64,000 nt of DNA from Heloderma charlesbogerti. Taxonomy: Eukaryota > Chordata > Lepidosauria > Squamata > Helodermatidae. The first letter of the stretch is position 1. Each line of letters starts with the position of its first letter. The position numbers were made by a program, and so were the translations under genes. Under the pieces are notes generated by a model, which was not told the DNA's origin, did no database searches, and worked only from the letters and a program-made list of their open reading frames with translations. Below are positions 1-9,900 of this stretch, in pieces. Location of the stretch: positions 124,001 through 188,000 of the forward strand of contig JANEZZ010002242.1 of the NCBI GenBank assembly GCA_026122225.1, read 5' to 3'.

Positions 1-468
1 GGGGGCAGCTTAAATCCCCCCTCCTGAATTGCCACAATCCTAATCCAAATCGAGCCTGCACACACATATACTAAAGTAAGCCAATCATGTAACCTCTGCT
101 ATGCGTGATTAGCAGAAAGTTTAGTTTGGCCCGTAGATTCACAGTCCAGATTTCAACTTCTTTGAAATCTACTTGTGAAGACCTTTGTTTATTTAATGAT
201 TCCTCTTGGAGGAGCTGTTCATCTGATTTTCAAAATAATGTATATTATTTGATAATACTGCTGTTTGGAATATTTTTGGAATAGGTCCACATTACATAAA
301 GATAATCTATGAAGCTATTATATTTGTGAATGTATGTGTTGCCATAGTCATACAATAAAAGCAGTCAACTCTTTTTTTCTCTTATATACTATTTTCATGA
401 TTATGGACAAACCATTTTGTACTTTTTGTATATTTTGCGCTTGACAGATTCCCCGAGTACAAAATGCT
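1..468. other. 3' flank of CDH20, unassigned
   Basis: AT-rich sequence without a credible reading frame or a repeat I recognise, up to the hAT element that starts at 469. Confidence 0.4.
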
Positions 469-1018
469 TAGGGATGTTGGAGAATTCCACCATGGACTCT
501 AAAGAATCCGGCCCCCCAGAGTCTGTGATGGAACGGGGCAATCCCCCCTGCCACCCCACGAAATCCCCCTGGGACAGATCCTACCTGGTGATAGTGGCGG
601 CGGTAGTGGCGACTCCAGGTCGTCTTCCGCAAATGGTGGCTGCTGCACCGGCTGCCATTTGTGTCCCTGCCAAGCCGTGATAGGCTACGTAAGTATCTAC
701 ATAGCCTATTGCAGCAAAAGGCAGGGACGCAAATGGCGTAGTGGCCGCCATTTGCGTCCCTGCCTTTTGCCGTGATAGGCTACGTAGCCTATCACGGCTT
801 GGCAGGGATGCAAATGGCAGCTGGTGTAGCGGCTGCCATTTGTGGCTACAGCCCAGCAGCAGCCGGAAGTCCGGCTGTGGCCAGCCCTGGCCGGTGGCTC
901 TGCGGCCTTGCCGCAGAGTGGAGCCAGCCGGGCAGGATTTTAGGTGGAGGGACGGATCGCCTCCCCCCCACTGCAGATGCCCCTGAGCGGAGCAAGGTAA
1001 GGGATTTGTACATCCCTA
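469..1018. mobile_element. Non-autonomous hAT element with internal nested palindrome (copy 1)
   Basis: The element starts TAGGGATGTTGG and ends GTACATCCCTA, so it has short terminal inverted repeats (TAGGGATG). It is flanked by a perfect 8-bp duplication, AAAATGCT, at 461-468 and 1019-1026. An 8-bp duplication with TAGGG ends is diagnostic of the hAT superfamily. It has no transposase. The interior (about 640-830) is a nested palindrome that uses the module CCGTGATAGGCTACGTA and its complement. First and last segments (TGTTGGAGAATT; GGTAAGGGA) match the element at 9135-10028, so the two are one family. Open frames inside it are by-products of GC-rich palindromic DNA. Confidence 0.88.
640..830. 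repeat. Nested inverted repeat inside hAT copy 1
   Basis: The outer pair is GCCATTTG.GTCCCTGCCAA.. then GCCGTGATAGGCTACGTA (about 655-692), mirrored at about 780-822. The inner pair is GCAAAAGGCAGGGACGCAAA (712-731) and its complement TTTGCGTCCCTGCCTTTTGC (752-771). The whole could fold into one long hairpin centred near 742. Confidence 0.85.
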
Positions 1019-1026
1019 AAAATGCT

Positions 1027-1930
1027 ACCAAAGGAACCACAGAGCACTTCTCATAGACAGTAGGATGAAACTATACAATCTATTGCATTAGCTGCATTCA
1101 GCAAGGACTTGAAATAAGATGTTGCCAACTATAGACTCATGACACAGGGCTGGTCTATAACAGCAAACTCAGATGGTGAGTGCCAACATGATTGGAGCCA
1201 AAATGGGGCCACTGAGAAACAAGAGGAGGCTTTTAGTATGCTTGGGGGAACTCTGAAGTTTGCAGAAGTACAAAAAAAAAAAAGTTAAATCATGAGGATA
1301 TATTGCAACATTTTGTTTCAGGTCCCAGTTGTGAGACTTTAATGTGAAAGTGGGAACATGCTGAAATGTTTGGAAATGATTTTTTGCTTGAAGAATAAAT
1401 GAAAATCACTTGCGCAGTCCTTGCATACTCAATGGACATTGGGGCCGGAGCATTCCCACAACAGCAGGTTTGTGGGAAATTGGCCCACTGAATCAGAGTT
1501 ATGGTGACACACAATAACTGCTAGTCCCATCAGACTAAGCAGAATTGGTATCATCATCAGAGCTACCACAGTGCTGAAACAACCACCCCCTACAACAAAA
1601 AGTACCTCTTTTATGAGGCATTTCTGGTTGCACTTTTCCCACCATCACTGATTAGCAGAACATCTGTGAGTGCCTTTAAGAGGAAGAGCCAATGAGATGG
1701 AGGTAGAAGATGGTGAACTGTGAATTTGGAAGACCAGGACTCTTGGGTAGGGGTAGGGGAGTGAAACAATGAAGAATATGCAACTGCTATTGTAGCTTCC
1801 ATTTAGAATGTTTTATTTTCTTAGGGCTCCATCTACATGGAAATGGAATGAGAAGTGCTTTCTAGTTACATTTGGATTTTCATGAAATCGCTTTGGTCCA
1901 TCAAGGGCACACGAAAGAAGAAAAGCAGAG
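1027..1930. other. 3' flank, nothing identified
   Basis: No gene, RNA gene or repeat recognised. There is a short poly-A at 1270-1284. Confidence 0.35.
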
Positions 1931-2078
1931 TATACACTGAAGTTAAGCAGGGTCGGCCCTGGTTAGTACTTGGATGGGAAACCTCCTGGGAGTCAGGCTT
2001 CCTGCATTGAGCAGGGGGCTGGACTCTATGGTCTTATAGAGTCGAACCCCCTTCCAACCCTATGATATGATTCTAAAA
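1931..2078 (+). mobile_element. 5S rRNA-derived SINE with CR1-like tail
   Basis: Bases 1939-1993 closely match the internal control region of vertebrate 5S rRNA (GAAGTTAAGCAGGGTCGG.., GTTAGTACTTGGATGGGAAA). The 5' third of 5S is absent or unrecognisable. It is followed at 2007-2073 by sequence like the CR1 LINE 3' end (GCAGGGGGCTGGACTCTATG ... CTTCCAACCCTATGAT). A 5S-type RNA polymerase III head joined to a LINE tail is the architecture of a SINE3-class element. Confidence 0.75.
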
Positions 2079-2330
2079 ACCCACTTTCACAGGTCACCCA
2101 GCACTTGAAACTCCCATACTTCGGGACTGGGTGGGTGGAGTAGAACTGAACATTAACAACCCCATAGGTGCTACTCAGTAAATAAGAGAGGCTTGTTCCA
2201 CACCCCTGTCCACCCTCCCCTACTCAGGGAAGTTTACTGGAAGCAGTGAATTAAGCCCCTGAAGTTTACCCCACACTTCTCCTCTCTCATCTACCATTGG
2301 GATATTGTGAAAGATTAAAAGATACTACTA

Positions 2331-2655
2331 TTGTGAATGGGAAAAACAGGCTACATAATCTGAATGGGTGAAGCAGTTACTGCGCTATTGTAAATGCCTG
2401 AAACAGTGCTACTGCATTCTTCTGAATGGGAAATATAGGCTACATACTGTGAATGAGGAAAGCAGCTACTGCGAATGCTTGAAACAGTGCTACTGCACTC
2501 TTATGAATGGAAAAAAAAACAGGCTACATATGATGAACAGGGAAAGCAGCTACTGTGCTATTGTGGATGCTTGAAACAATACTGGTTCAATACTTTGATA
2601 TTGTGAATGGGAAAAAGAGGCTAGATGTTGTGAATGAGAAAGCAGCCCTACTGCA
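2331..2655 (+). repeat. Degenerate minisatellite, unit about 83-101 bp, ~3.5 copies
   Basis: Successive units begin with variants of TGAATGGGAAAAA.AGGCTACAT near 2335, 2421, 2504 and 2605. They continue through GAATGAGGAAAGCAGCTACTG, then GAATGCTTGAAACAGTGCTA. The 68-codon open frame across it is a consequence of the tandem units. Confidence 0.8.
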
Positions 2656-4452
2656 AATGGGGAAAAAGAGGGAATGAGGGAAAAAAGGGGGAGGCCCCAC
2701 CCCTTGACCAGGTCATTGCCAGGTCACAGCCATATCACAGAAATCAATGATATAATGCGGGGGGCCGGGGCACACTGCAGCAGACCCATGTGGGAGCTGT
2801 GTTTAAGGAAAGATGCATTAAGAGGACTTTCTGAAAATGTGCCTTTTCCAGATGGAAGCTGCAAAGTTGCTGCGTATCGGCGACAGTGTCATCTGTTGCG
2901 AACAACCCTGATGTCCTGTCTCTCTGCACTAAATTGGCCATGTAGATTGGTCCTAAGCCCTTTCCCCTAGTTTCAATTTGTATAGGAAATGGTACGTGTA
3001 AAACACCGCAATTTGCAATGCTTCTGTATTCAAATATAGTTTCTAGCAGAGGGGAAAACCTTTGTCTGACCTTTGTGTGGTTGTGATTCATTTCTTTAGG
3101 GAGAACAGCTGCTTGGTAGCAGTTGCTGTCTTTGAATACATGGATGTGACAGTGTTCTAAAAAAAAGAGAGGTACAAATATGGTACTGTAACTTCAATGA
3201 CTGAGAAACGTGAGCCAGAATGTTAGTATATAAACAGGCATACAGTCAGTACAATGACACCAAACCATCATTCTTCAGCAGCATTTTATACAAGGTGACA
3301 GGAGTGGGGGGCAGTGCTGTTCTCTGAGGACAACACAAGACTCTTTGCAACTTCCAAATGTGAAGGGTATAATTGAAATGGCCTCAGCCTTTCTTTTCCT
3401 CTGCAATTCTGACTTGTGCAAAAGAACTCTCAGGAACTGGAAGTGTGAAGCAGTTGTACTTGGTGTTCCCCACCTGCATTTATGGTAGTACAGCTCACAC
3501 ACAGGTCTGGGGGTTTCCAAAAAGGGATGTGCTTATCTCCCTATGCTTTTTGTGGGCAACTGTTATTCACTGTTCACCATCTTCTATCTCATTGGACTTT
3601 CTTTCAGCACTGTGGTGGCTCTGACTTTTGTGCCGATTCTGCATAGTCTGATGGCACTAGCAGTTATTCGAATACATCATAGATGTGTCCCTGGTTAAGA
3701 AACTGGCAAAATATCAGAAGGATAGGTGCAGCATTTTTTGTAGAAGGGACAATTTTGGGCAGGGGCAATTTTGGGGGCTTTTTTTCTCTAGTGCACTGAA
3801 CATCAGCCCATTAACATCTAAAGGAACAAAATGAGATGGCTTGCTGTACGTAATCAAACATGTCACAGGGAGCTTCCAGATTTAGGACGTGTATAATGGA
3901 ATATGGCCCTCCCGCCAAAAGCTGAAAATCTGCTGCTGTCACAGAGTGCAGCATTTAATTGGGACCTTGTTTACCACCTGGATGCCTCTTGGGCTGGTAT
4001 CTGTTAGGCATCATTAGAATCTGTTACGGTGCAAATTGTTTCTATATATTGTGACACAGTGCTTGTTGTCATATATAACACCGAGCCACTCCAGTACAGT
4101 GGATACTTAAGTATGGCCAAAAAGGAGGAAATGCATCACCAAAAAAAGAGGACAAAGGAGAACTCAGATTTGAATCAAAACATTGCATATGCTAATGTAT
4201 ATGTATAGATGCACATTCAGAAGTAATTACAATAATTTCAATAGAAATACAATGCAGTTCACTATAGTGGGGAAGACTGTGACCAGGGTGACTTCAAGGC
4301 CCCTGATCCACCTTCTCCTGCTCCTTTTTTCGCTATCTCTGAACTGGACTTGGACTGGACAGCCATTCAAATAAAGGATGCCTTCCAACTGAGGGCTATC
4401 CTCTCTGAAGCAGAATTGAGTGGCTACACTACACTCCAGCAATGATGATCAA
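2656..4452. other. 3' flank, nothing identified
   Basis: Unique-looking sequence with no convincing open frame, RNA gene or repeat. Confidence 0.35.
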
Positions 4453-4581
4453 GAGCAGCCTTCTCCAATCTGGGTCCCTTCAGATGTTTTTGGTTACAAC
4501 ATCCATCAGACACAGCCAGGATGGCCAATGGTTGTGGATGATGGGACCTGTAGTTCCAAATACCTGAAGACTGGGGAAGGT
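4453..4581. repeat. Short hAT-type interspersed repeat (CAGATGTTTTTGG family)
   Basis: It contains TTCAGATGTTTTTGGTTACAA, then GGATGGCCAATGG and GATGATGGGACCTGTAGTTCC. Its ends are loosely complementary (CCTTCTCCAATCTGGG; CTGGGGAAGG). Related fragments occur at 31090-31192 and 34060-34148. Confidence 0.55.
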
Positions 4582-6321
4582 TAATGTAGAGTTTCCCCAA
4601 AGAACCTGTTGTCTATGGCTTTTCATTCACTGTACAGATTGTCCAGGATCATCCAAATTCCTGTCTCCATTCACAGTCTGGACAGCGAGCTATATGTAAA
4701 TATGTTTCAAAAGTGTGACTAAGTCTTGATCAAGGTGGTCATGTTCGCAATACAAGTTTGATCACAAATATGAGTGGTCCCGCAAGGACAACTATTGGAA
4801 AGATTTGGTCCCAGAGTTTAAAATGTTGCTTGTGTGATGCAAGTCATCTCTGCAGAGAATATTAGGTTACTTTAGGGCTGCTTCAGATGTTGTAAAATTG
4901 CTACACAGGAGTCACTTCTGTATAGGGAATTGTGCAAATCTGATATGTAGACTGTCATGTGATGATTCTGTATGTCTGCAGAGCATTATCTATACAGACT
5001 CTGCAAAGCCGCGAGTGACTGTGGCTTCCAAATATTTCTATGTAGCTTCTACATGCAGCAGTTTACATGCGCGTAGGAACTTGCTTGCATGTGGCTCTTT
5101 ATCCTGTTGTAATCAATAGGCCTTAAAGTGAAATTGAAAGTGAAAGTAAAATTGCTTCCATAAATGTCATTGATTTTCAGGAGCTTTGGTGTTCTACATC
5201 AAATATGGGACAATGTTGGAAAAACACGCAATAAGACTAACTCATTGGGAGCTCATTTGATTTGTTTTTCTTCTGTAGCATTTGTGACATGGCATGGAAG
5301 GAAGATGGTGGCCTGAGGCAAGCATCTCTTTAGTTCGTAGACAATAGATAAGACATCCAAAACATCATCTACAGATATTTTCCCTTCAGTTTAACTTTTA
5401 TTAAAAGAGGTTCTAAGGTACTGTACTGTATCCAGTACATGATATTTATTACCAAAATTATTAACAAATATACAAAACTTATATATGGAATATTTATTAC
5501 ATCCGTTTATTCCTCTATAATACTGCATTTGTTCAAGTAGGTTACGTACAGTGTAAACTTCCCTCAGTTTGAGCTCGCATAGTTTGGGAAAGCCCCTCTA
5601 ACCCCATATAGTTATCAATATATTTTTAAAACTTTATTTGGCTTTTACTGGTAGCATCTGATTTTCACATTTGGCACGTGGAAGAAATATCTACAGTGCA
5701 AAAGAGGCATCTTTTTCTGGTTGAATTCTGAACCACATTTTTAAAAGCTGAGGAGAGAGACTCAACATACACTAATTTGATATTAGTATTAATGCCGATG
5801 AGACACAGGTCAGATGTTATTCAAACTGAGAGCAATTCAACTGCTTCTCCCCCAGCATCTTCAATCAGACCTTTTTGCCGTGCAAGGTGGCAAAAGTCAG
5901 GCCCTTTATAAGGGCTAAAAGACTCTTGCTGGTGACAGAAACCCCTAGTTTTGTGTTTTGCCTTGTTCCATTTTGTGCCTTCTTGAATTTGCTAGCAAGC
6001 AATTATTTTATGAACAGAGATAGGAGAGAAGGGCACCATCCACTGGGGAAGGCTTTCTGCAGACAATTTCCTTGAGAACTGAAAATTACGGGTCTTCGTA
6101 CCCCGATGTAAGGAACTTATTAGCTGTCATGTTTTTAAAAAATCAGCAAAAGATGATAATGTCATTCTAGTCCAGGAGCGAAGCTTTCAAGTGTAGCCAT
6201 AAAAAAAAATTAAAAAAAATCAAAACACCCAGGAAATACTTCCCACCCCTTTTCTTTTCTGCTTGTCATCGTTTACAAATGTAGCTTAATGTAACTGAGT
6301 AAAGCTGATCCAGAGAGAGCT
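4582..6321. other. Possible distal 3' UTR or 3' flank of CDH20
   Basis: AT-rich, largely free of recognisable repeats, with several minus-strand AATAAA matches. If the proximal poly(A) site is not used, the CDH20 3' UTR would extend here. The sequence alone does not decide this. Confidence 0.3.
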
Positions 6322-6331
6322 TTTATTTATT
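6322..6331 (-). promoter_or_regulatory. Candidate polyadenylation signals for CDH20
   Basis: Read on the minus strand there are two overlapping AATAAA hexamers about 140 bp after the stop codon. This could be a proximal poly(A) site. Vertebrate cadherin 3' UTRs are often much longer, and other AATAAA matches occur further along (for example near 5396-5401), so the true end is not decided. Confidence 0.3.
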
Positions 6332-6468
6332 TGCACTCCTCTTCTGCATTCTCCCTCAAGCACCATATTGCTATTTGTAGGAGGCCATCTCACCCATGTC
6401 CTCATATCTGATGAGTACAAATTTGGATGGCTGCATTGAGTACTGAGTACTCGGCCTTCGCCTTTTCA

Positions 6469-6968
6469 TTACCAAAGGGCCCCACTCCCTTCTGTGGCAC
6501 CGTACATTTCAGCCAGTTTCTTAAAGCGAGGCCCCCAGTCTGTCAGATAGTCATAGCTCTGCTCAGAGTCCGTAGTCACAGACTGTAAGGAACTGAGCGA
6601 CTCTGCCACTGAGCCGTTGCCCTCAAACATATAGGTCTGGAGAGAGTCAAAGGGAGGGGCCCAGAGGTCCATGTCAGCTTCATAGAGCTTGGCCAGCACA
6701 TAGCTGTGAACACTGCTGTCCATCGTGCAGGCTTGAGGTACATATCTGGAGAGGCTTTCGATTTCTGGCATCATGTCCTGCCTACTCTTCATCGCCACTT
6801 GGGCCTCTCTAGGATTCCACAGGGCCGCAATGTCAAAGGCTTCCGTGTCTTCCTCCCCACCCCCCTCGTCATCGTATCGGACAATGTTCTCATGGATGTT
6901 CTCCTCTTCATCAATGATGTAAGGCTGCTTCCTGTGCCTTCTCATGGATAAGATTAGTAGCACCAGCA
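6469..6968 (-). CDS. CDH20: CDH20 last coding exon: membrane end and full cytoplasmic tail
   Basis: The acceptor is TTCTCCCTCTAG. The exon enters in phase 1 and codes to a TAA at 6469-6471. It finishes the membrane helix (LVLLILSM), the RRHRKQP stop-transfer, and the juxtamembrane p120-binding block [20 protein letters not shown]. The rest covers [60 protein letters not shown] and [20 protein letters not shown]. The serine-rich SLSSL part plus [19 protein letters not shown] form the beta-catenin-binding region. The C-terminus TEGSGALW differs from the acidic DKDS-like ends of many other type II cadherins and helped identify CDH20. The tail is full length and uninterrupted. Confidence 0.96.
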
Positions 6969-9900
6969 CTAGAGGGAGAAAGCAAACAACACAAGACTTT
7001 TAGAGAATATTTTATTTTCAGTCACTGTCACAGAGTCTCTTTATCAACGACCTTGATATGAAAGATGTCAAGACTGATGGGCTTGTGAAAACATTTCATC
7101 ATTTGGAGACTTTGCCCTGGGAACAGCAGCTACCTGTTTCTGTGCTATGCTAAGGTAGCACTGACCACAGTTAAATTGGTGGTGGTGGTGGTGCTCTTGT
7201 GCTCATGTCCTGCTTCTGGGTTCCTGGTCGGCAGCCAGTTGGCCAGTGTGTGAACAGAATGCTGGACTAGATGGACCCTTGGTTTGATCCAGCATGGCTC
7301 TTCTTATATTTTTAATTTCTGGTAGTGAGATCCTCACTTGTATCTAGTGCAGGGGTGGGCAACTTCCATTGCCCCTTGGGGGGTCACACTGCATAATGGT
7401 GCCAGTGGGGCCCACAAAAATGGCTGGGGACACACATGCAATCCATCCCTGATCTAGTGCATGGGCAGGCAGCTTGAATTTTGTCGCTCTTTTATCTTTC
7501 CAAGCATGTATGTTTTGGAGCCCAAGGTTCTCACTAACATTGTGCACATAGCCCAGTTTTCATTAAAAGAAAAAAGAGCCTGAGGTGCAACTGTCAGCTG
7601 GAAAACTGGAAAGTTCATAATGACCGCTACCATTTTAAGTGCTGCACAATTCACTTACCCTACTATGGTGAATCATCACTAGCCTTTGCCTAGGGCAGGG
7701 GTGGGCAGACTTCAGGCTTGTGGGATCTGTTGTTGTTGTTGTTTTACTAGAGGTCCACCAACTGGAGCTAGATGCAAAATACTGGCTTGGGTGGACATAT
7801 TCTAAGAATTAAGGAAGTGGTTGCCTCTGAGCAAATCCCAACCCTAGGAAGTTGTGAACTATACCAGAACTAAGCTCAGAAGTCCTTTTACACAAAATCC
7901 ACTCCTGGACTTCAATAATTATTATTTTTTTTTGGGTGGGGGAGTTTTTAATTGTTGCTATTGTTAAGACAATTGTTAAGACAATTGGGAGCCAGAAACC
8001 CTTACTGATTTACTGCAGCTCACCCAGAGATCTACCAATATATCCTGATCTAACTTCCGCCTACCACTGGCAGTAAATGCCACTGCAGCAGATGGTACAT
8101 GCTCTAGATCAATTACAAGTCAACTGAATAAAAACAGGACTTTACAGGAAATGTTAACAAAAACTCCCACACAACTTTAACAGGAGGATATAGCCTTTTC
8201 AAAGGCTTATTGTATATTTCTAGAATCCACATGTTGTAATCCCTTTATTAGACCAAATGTGTGGGCTTTCAATATCTCCAGATCTCGGCCAGATGTTACA
8301 AAAAGCACGTTGGGAAGTGGGCAGGGGGAGAAAAAGAAGGCTGACTATGCAGATGCCTGCATAGTCAGAGTCTAAAGCGGATATGGAAGAGGAGGGGTTG
8401 CAGACATTCAAACTGGGTTCCGCAAAATGATGTGCTGGTTTTAGGTCTCAGTGCCCCTAGGACCACTAGGAACAAGAAAGTAGCAAACAATTGTTGATAG
8501 TCCATTTTTGAAACTGTGAAATCCAGTTGTTAACATTAAAACTGTCTTCATCCTGGATGAACACTGGCTCTCCAACCCAGTGAGTATGATAGCCTCCCCT
8601 ATTGTGCCTGAAGTACAGGTGGTCTTACTCTCCGTTCAAGCAATGGTTTGCATATTTACCCAGCAAGACAAAGATGCAGGCTAGAATGGCAATAAGTGCT
8701 CCTCTGCTCAGGCTGACGGGGAGTACGTAGGCCTCTGCACTGCAGGACATCACAAGACCTTTCTCATCGCATTTGCAGACATGAATGGTTACAGTTCCAG
8801 TGCTACTCAGCATGGGATGCCCATTATCAGCTATCAAGATTGGAAGGTAAAAGGTGTTCTGCTCATGTTGCCGGAAGCCTGATCTCCTGGTTAAAATCCA
8901 AGCTGTGTTGTCTAGAGTACATTAAAAAAAAGGCAAAGAAGCTGATATTTATCTGCAATGTCATAAGCCCAGCTAGGGGGAAAAGAAACCTGGTAGGAAA
9001 GGATGCAGGGGAAAAATCAGGAGGTGGTGGGAACCTGCATCCCAACAAATATACCTTGCAAATATGTATTTGAAACATACATTTGCAGGGGTTACGCATA
9101 ATTACAAAAAGGTGCAACTGATCCCTGAAGATATTAGGGATGGTGGAGAATTTCTCCCCGAAACTTCGGGGGGCTGAGCGCCAACGTGTTCGGCCCCCCG
9201 AACAAGGTTCGGGGAGAAATTCTCTGCCCCCCACCCCCCGCACCTCCCCCGGGACGGGACTTACCTTTGGCGAATGTCCCTCCCAGCGGCGGGTCCAGCC
9301 GGCGGTTCGGCGGGTGTTCGTCCGGGGCGGGAGCGGCAGCCGGTCTTTCGACCGGATGCTGCCGCCGCCATTCCAATCAAAGAAAAAAAAAATGCCCCCG
9401 TGATAGGCTACGTGACGATTAATGTAGCCTAGCACGGCTAGATTTGCAAAGTCAGCCGTGATAGGCTACGTAAATCGTCACGTAGCCTATCATGGGTGAC
9501 TTAAAAAAAAAAAAAAAAAAGCGCGTACGGATAATGGCGGCCCCCATAGGGAGCCGCCATTCCCGTTCCTTATTTGGTCACTGTAGTCTACGTAAAGATT
9601 TACGTAGACTACAGCGACCAAATAAGGAACGCGAATGGCGGCTCCCTATGGGGGCCGCCATTTGCGTACGCGCTTTTTTTTTTTTTAAGTCACCCATGAT
9701 AGGCTACGTGACGATTTACATAGCCTATCACAGCTGACTTTGCAGATCTAGCCGTGATAGGCTACGGTAATCGTCACGTAGCCTATCACGGGGGCGTTTT
9801 TTTTGTTTTTTTTAACTTTTGAGTTCGCGGCCAGGCGAGGCGAGGCGCCTCCTTCCCAGCCTGAATTTCGGCTGGGCGAGGCGGGAAGCCTCCCCCCCGG

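Larger units (their letters stand above)
6969..8659 (-). other. CDH20 intron (membrane exon to last exon), 1.69 kb
   Basis: Bounded by GTAAAT and CTCTAG. It contains a SINE-like tail (7150-7310), a 102-bp hAT element (7350-7451) and a degraded longer hAT beginning at 7696. Confidence 0.9.

Noticed and set aside
1939..1993. 5S ribosomal RNA gene
   Set aside because: Only the internal promoter part matches. The 5' and 3' stems are missing and a CR1-like tail follows, so it is a SINE fragment.
6469..6968. CDH7 or CDH19 instead of CDH20
   Set aside because: The tail and EC1 sequence, as well as the LW C-terminus, fit cadherin-20 better. A phylogeny of type II cadherins would settle it; grouping with CDH7 or CDH19 would overturn the call.
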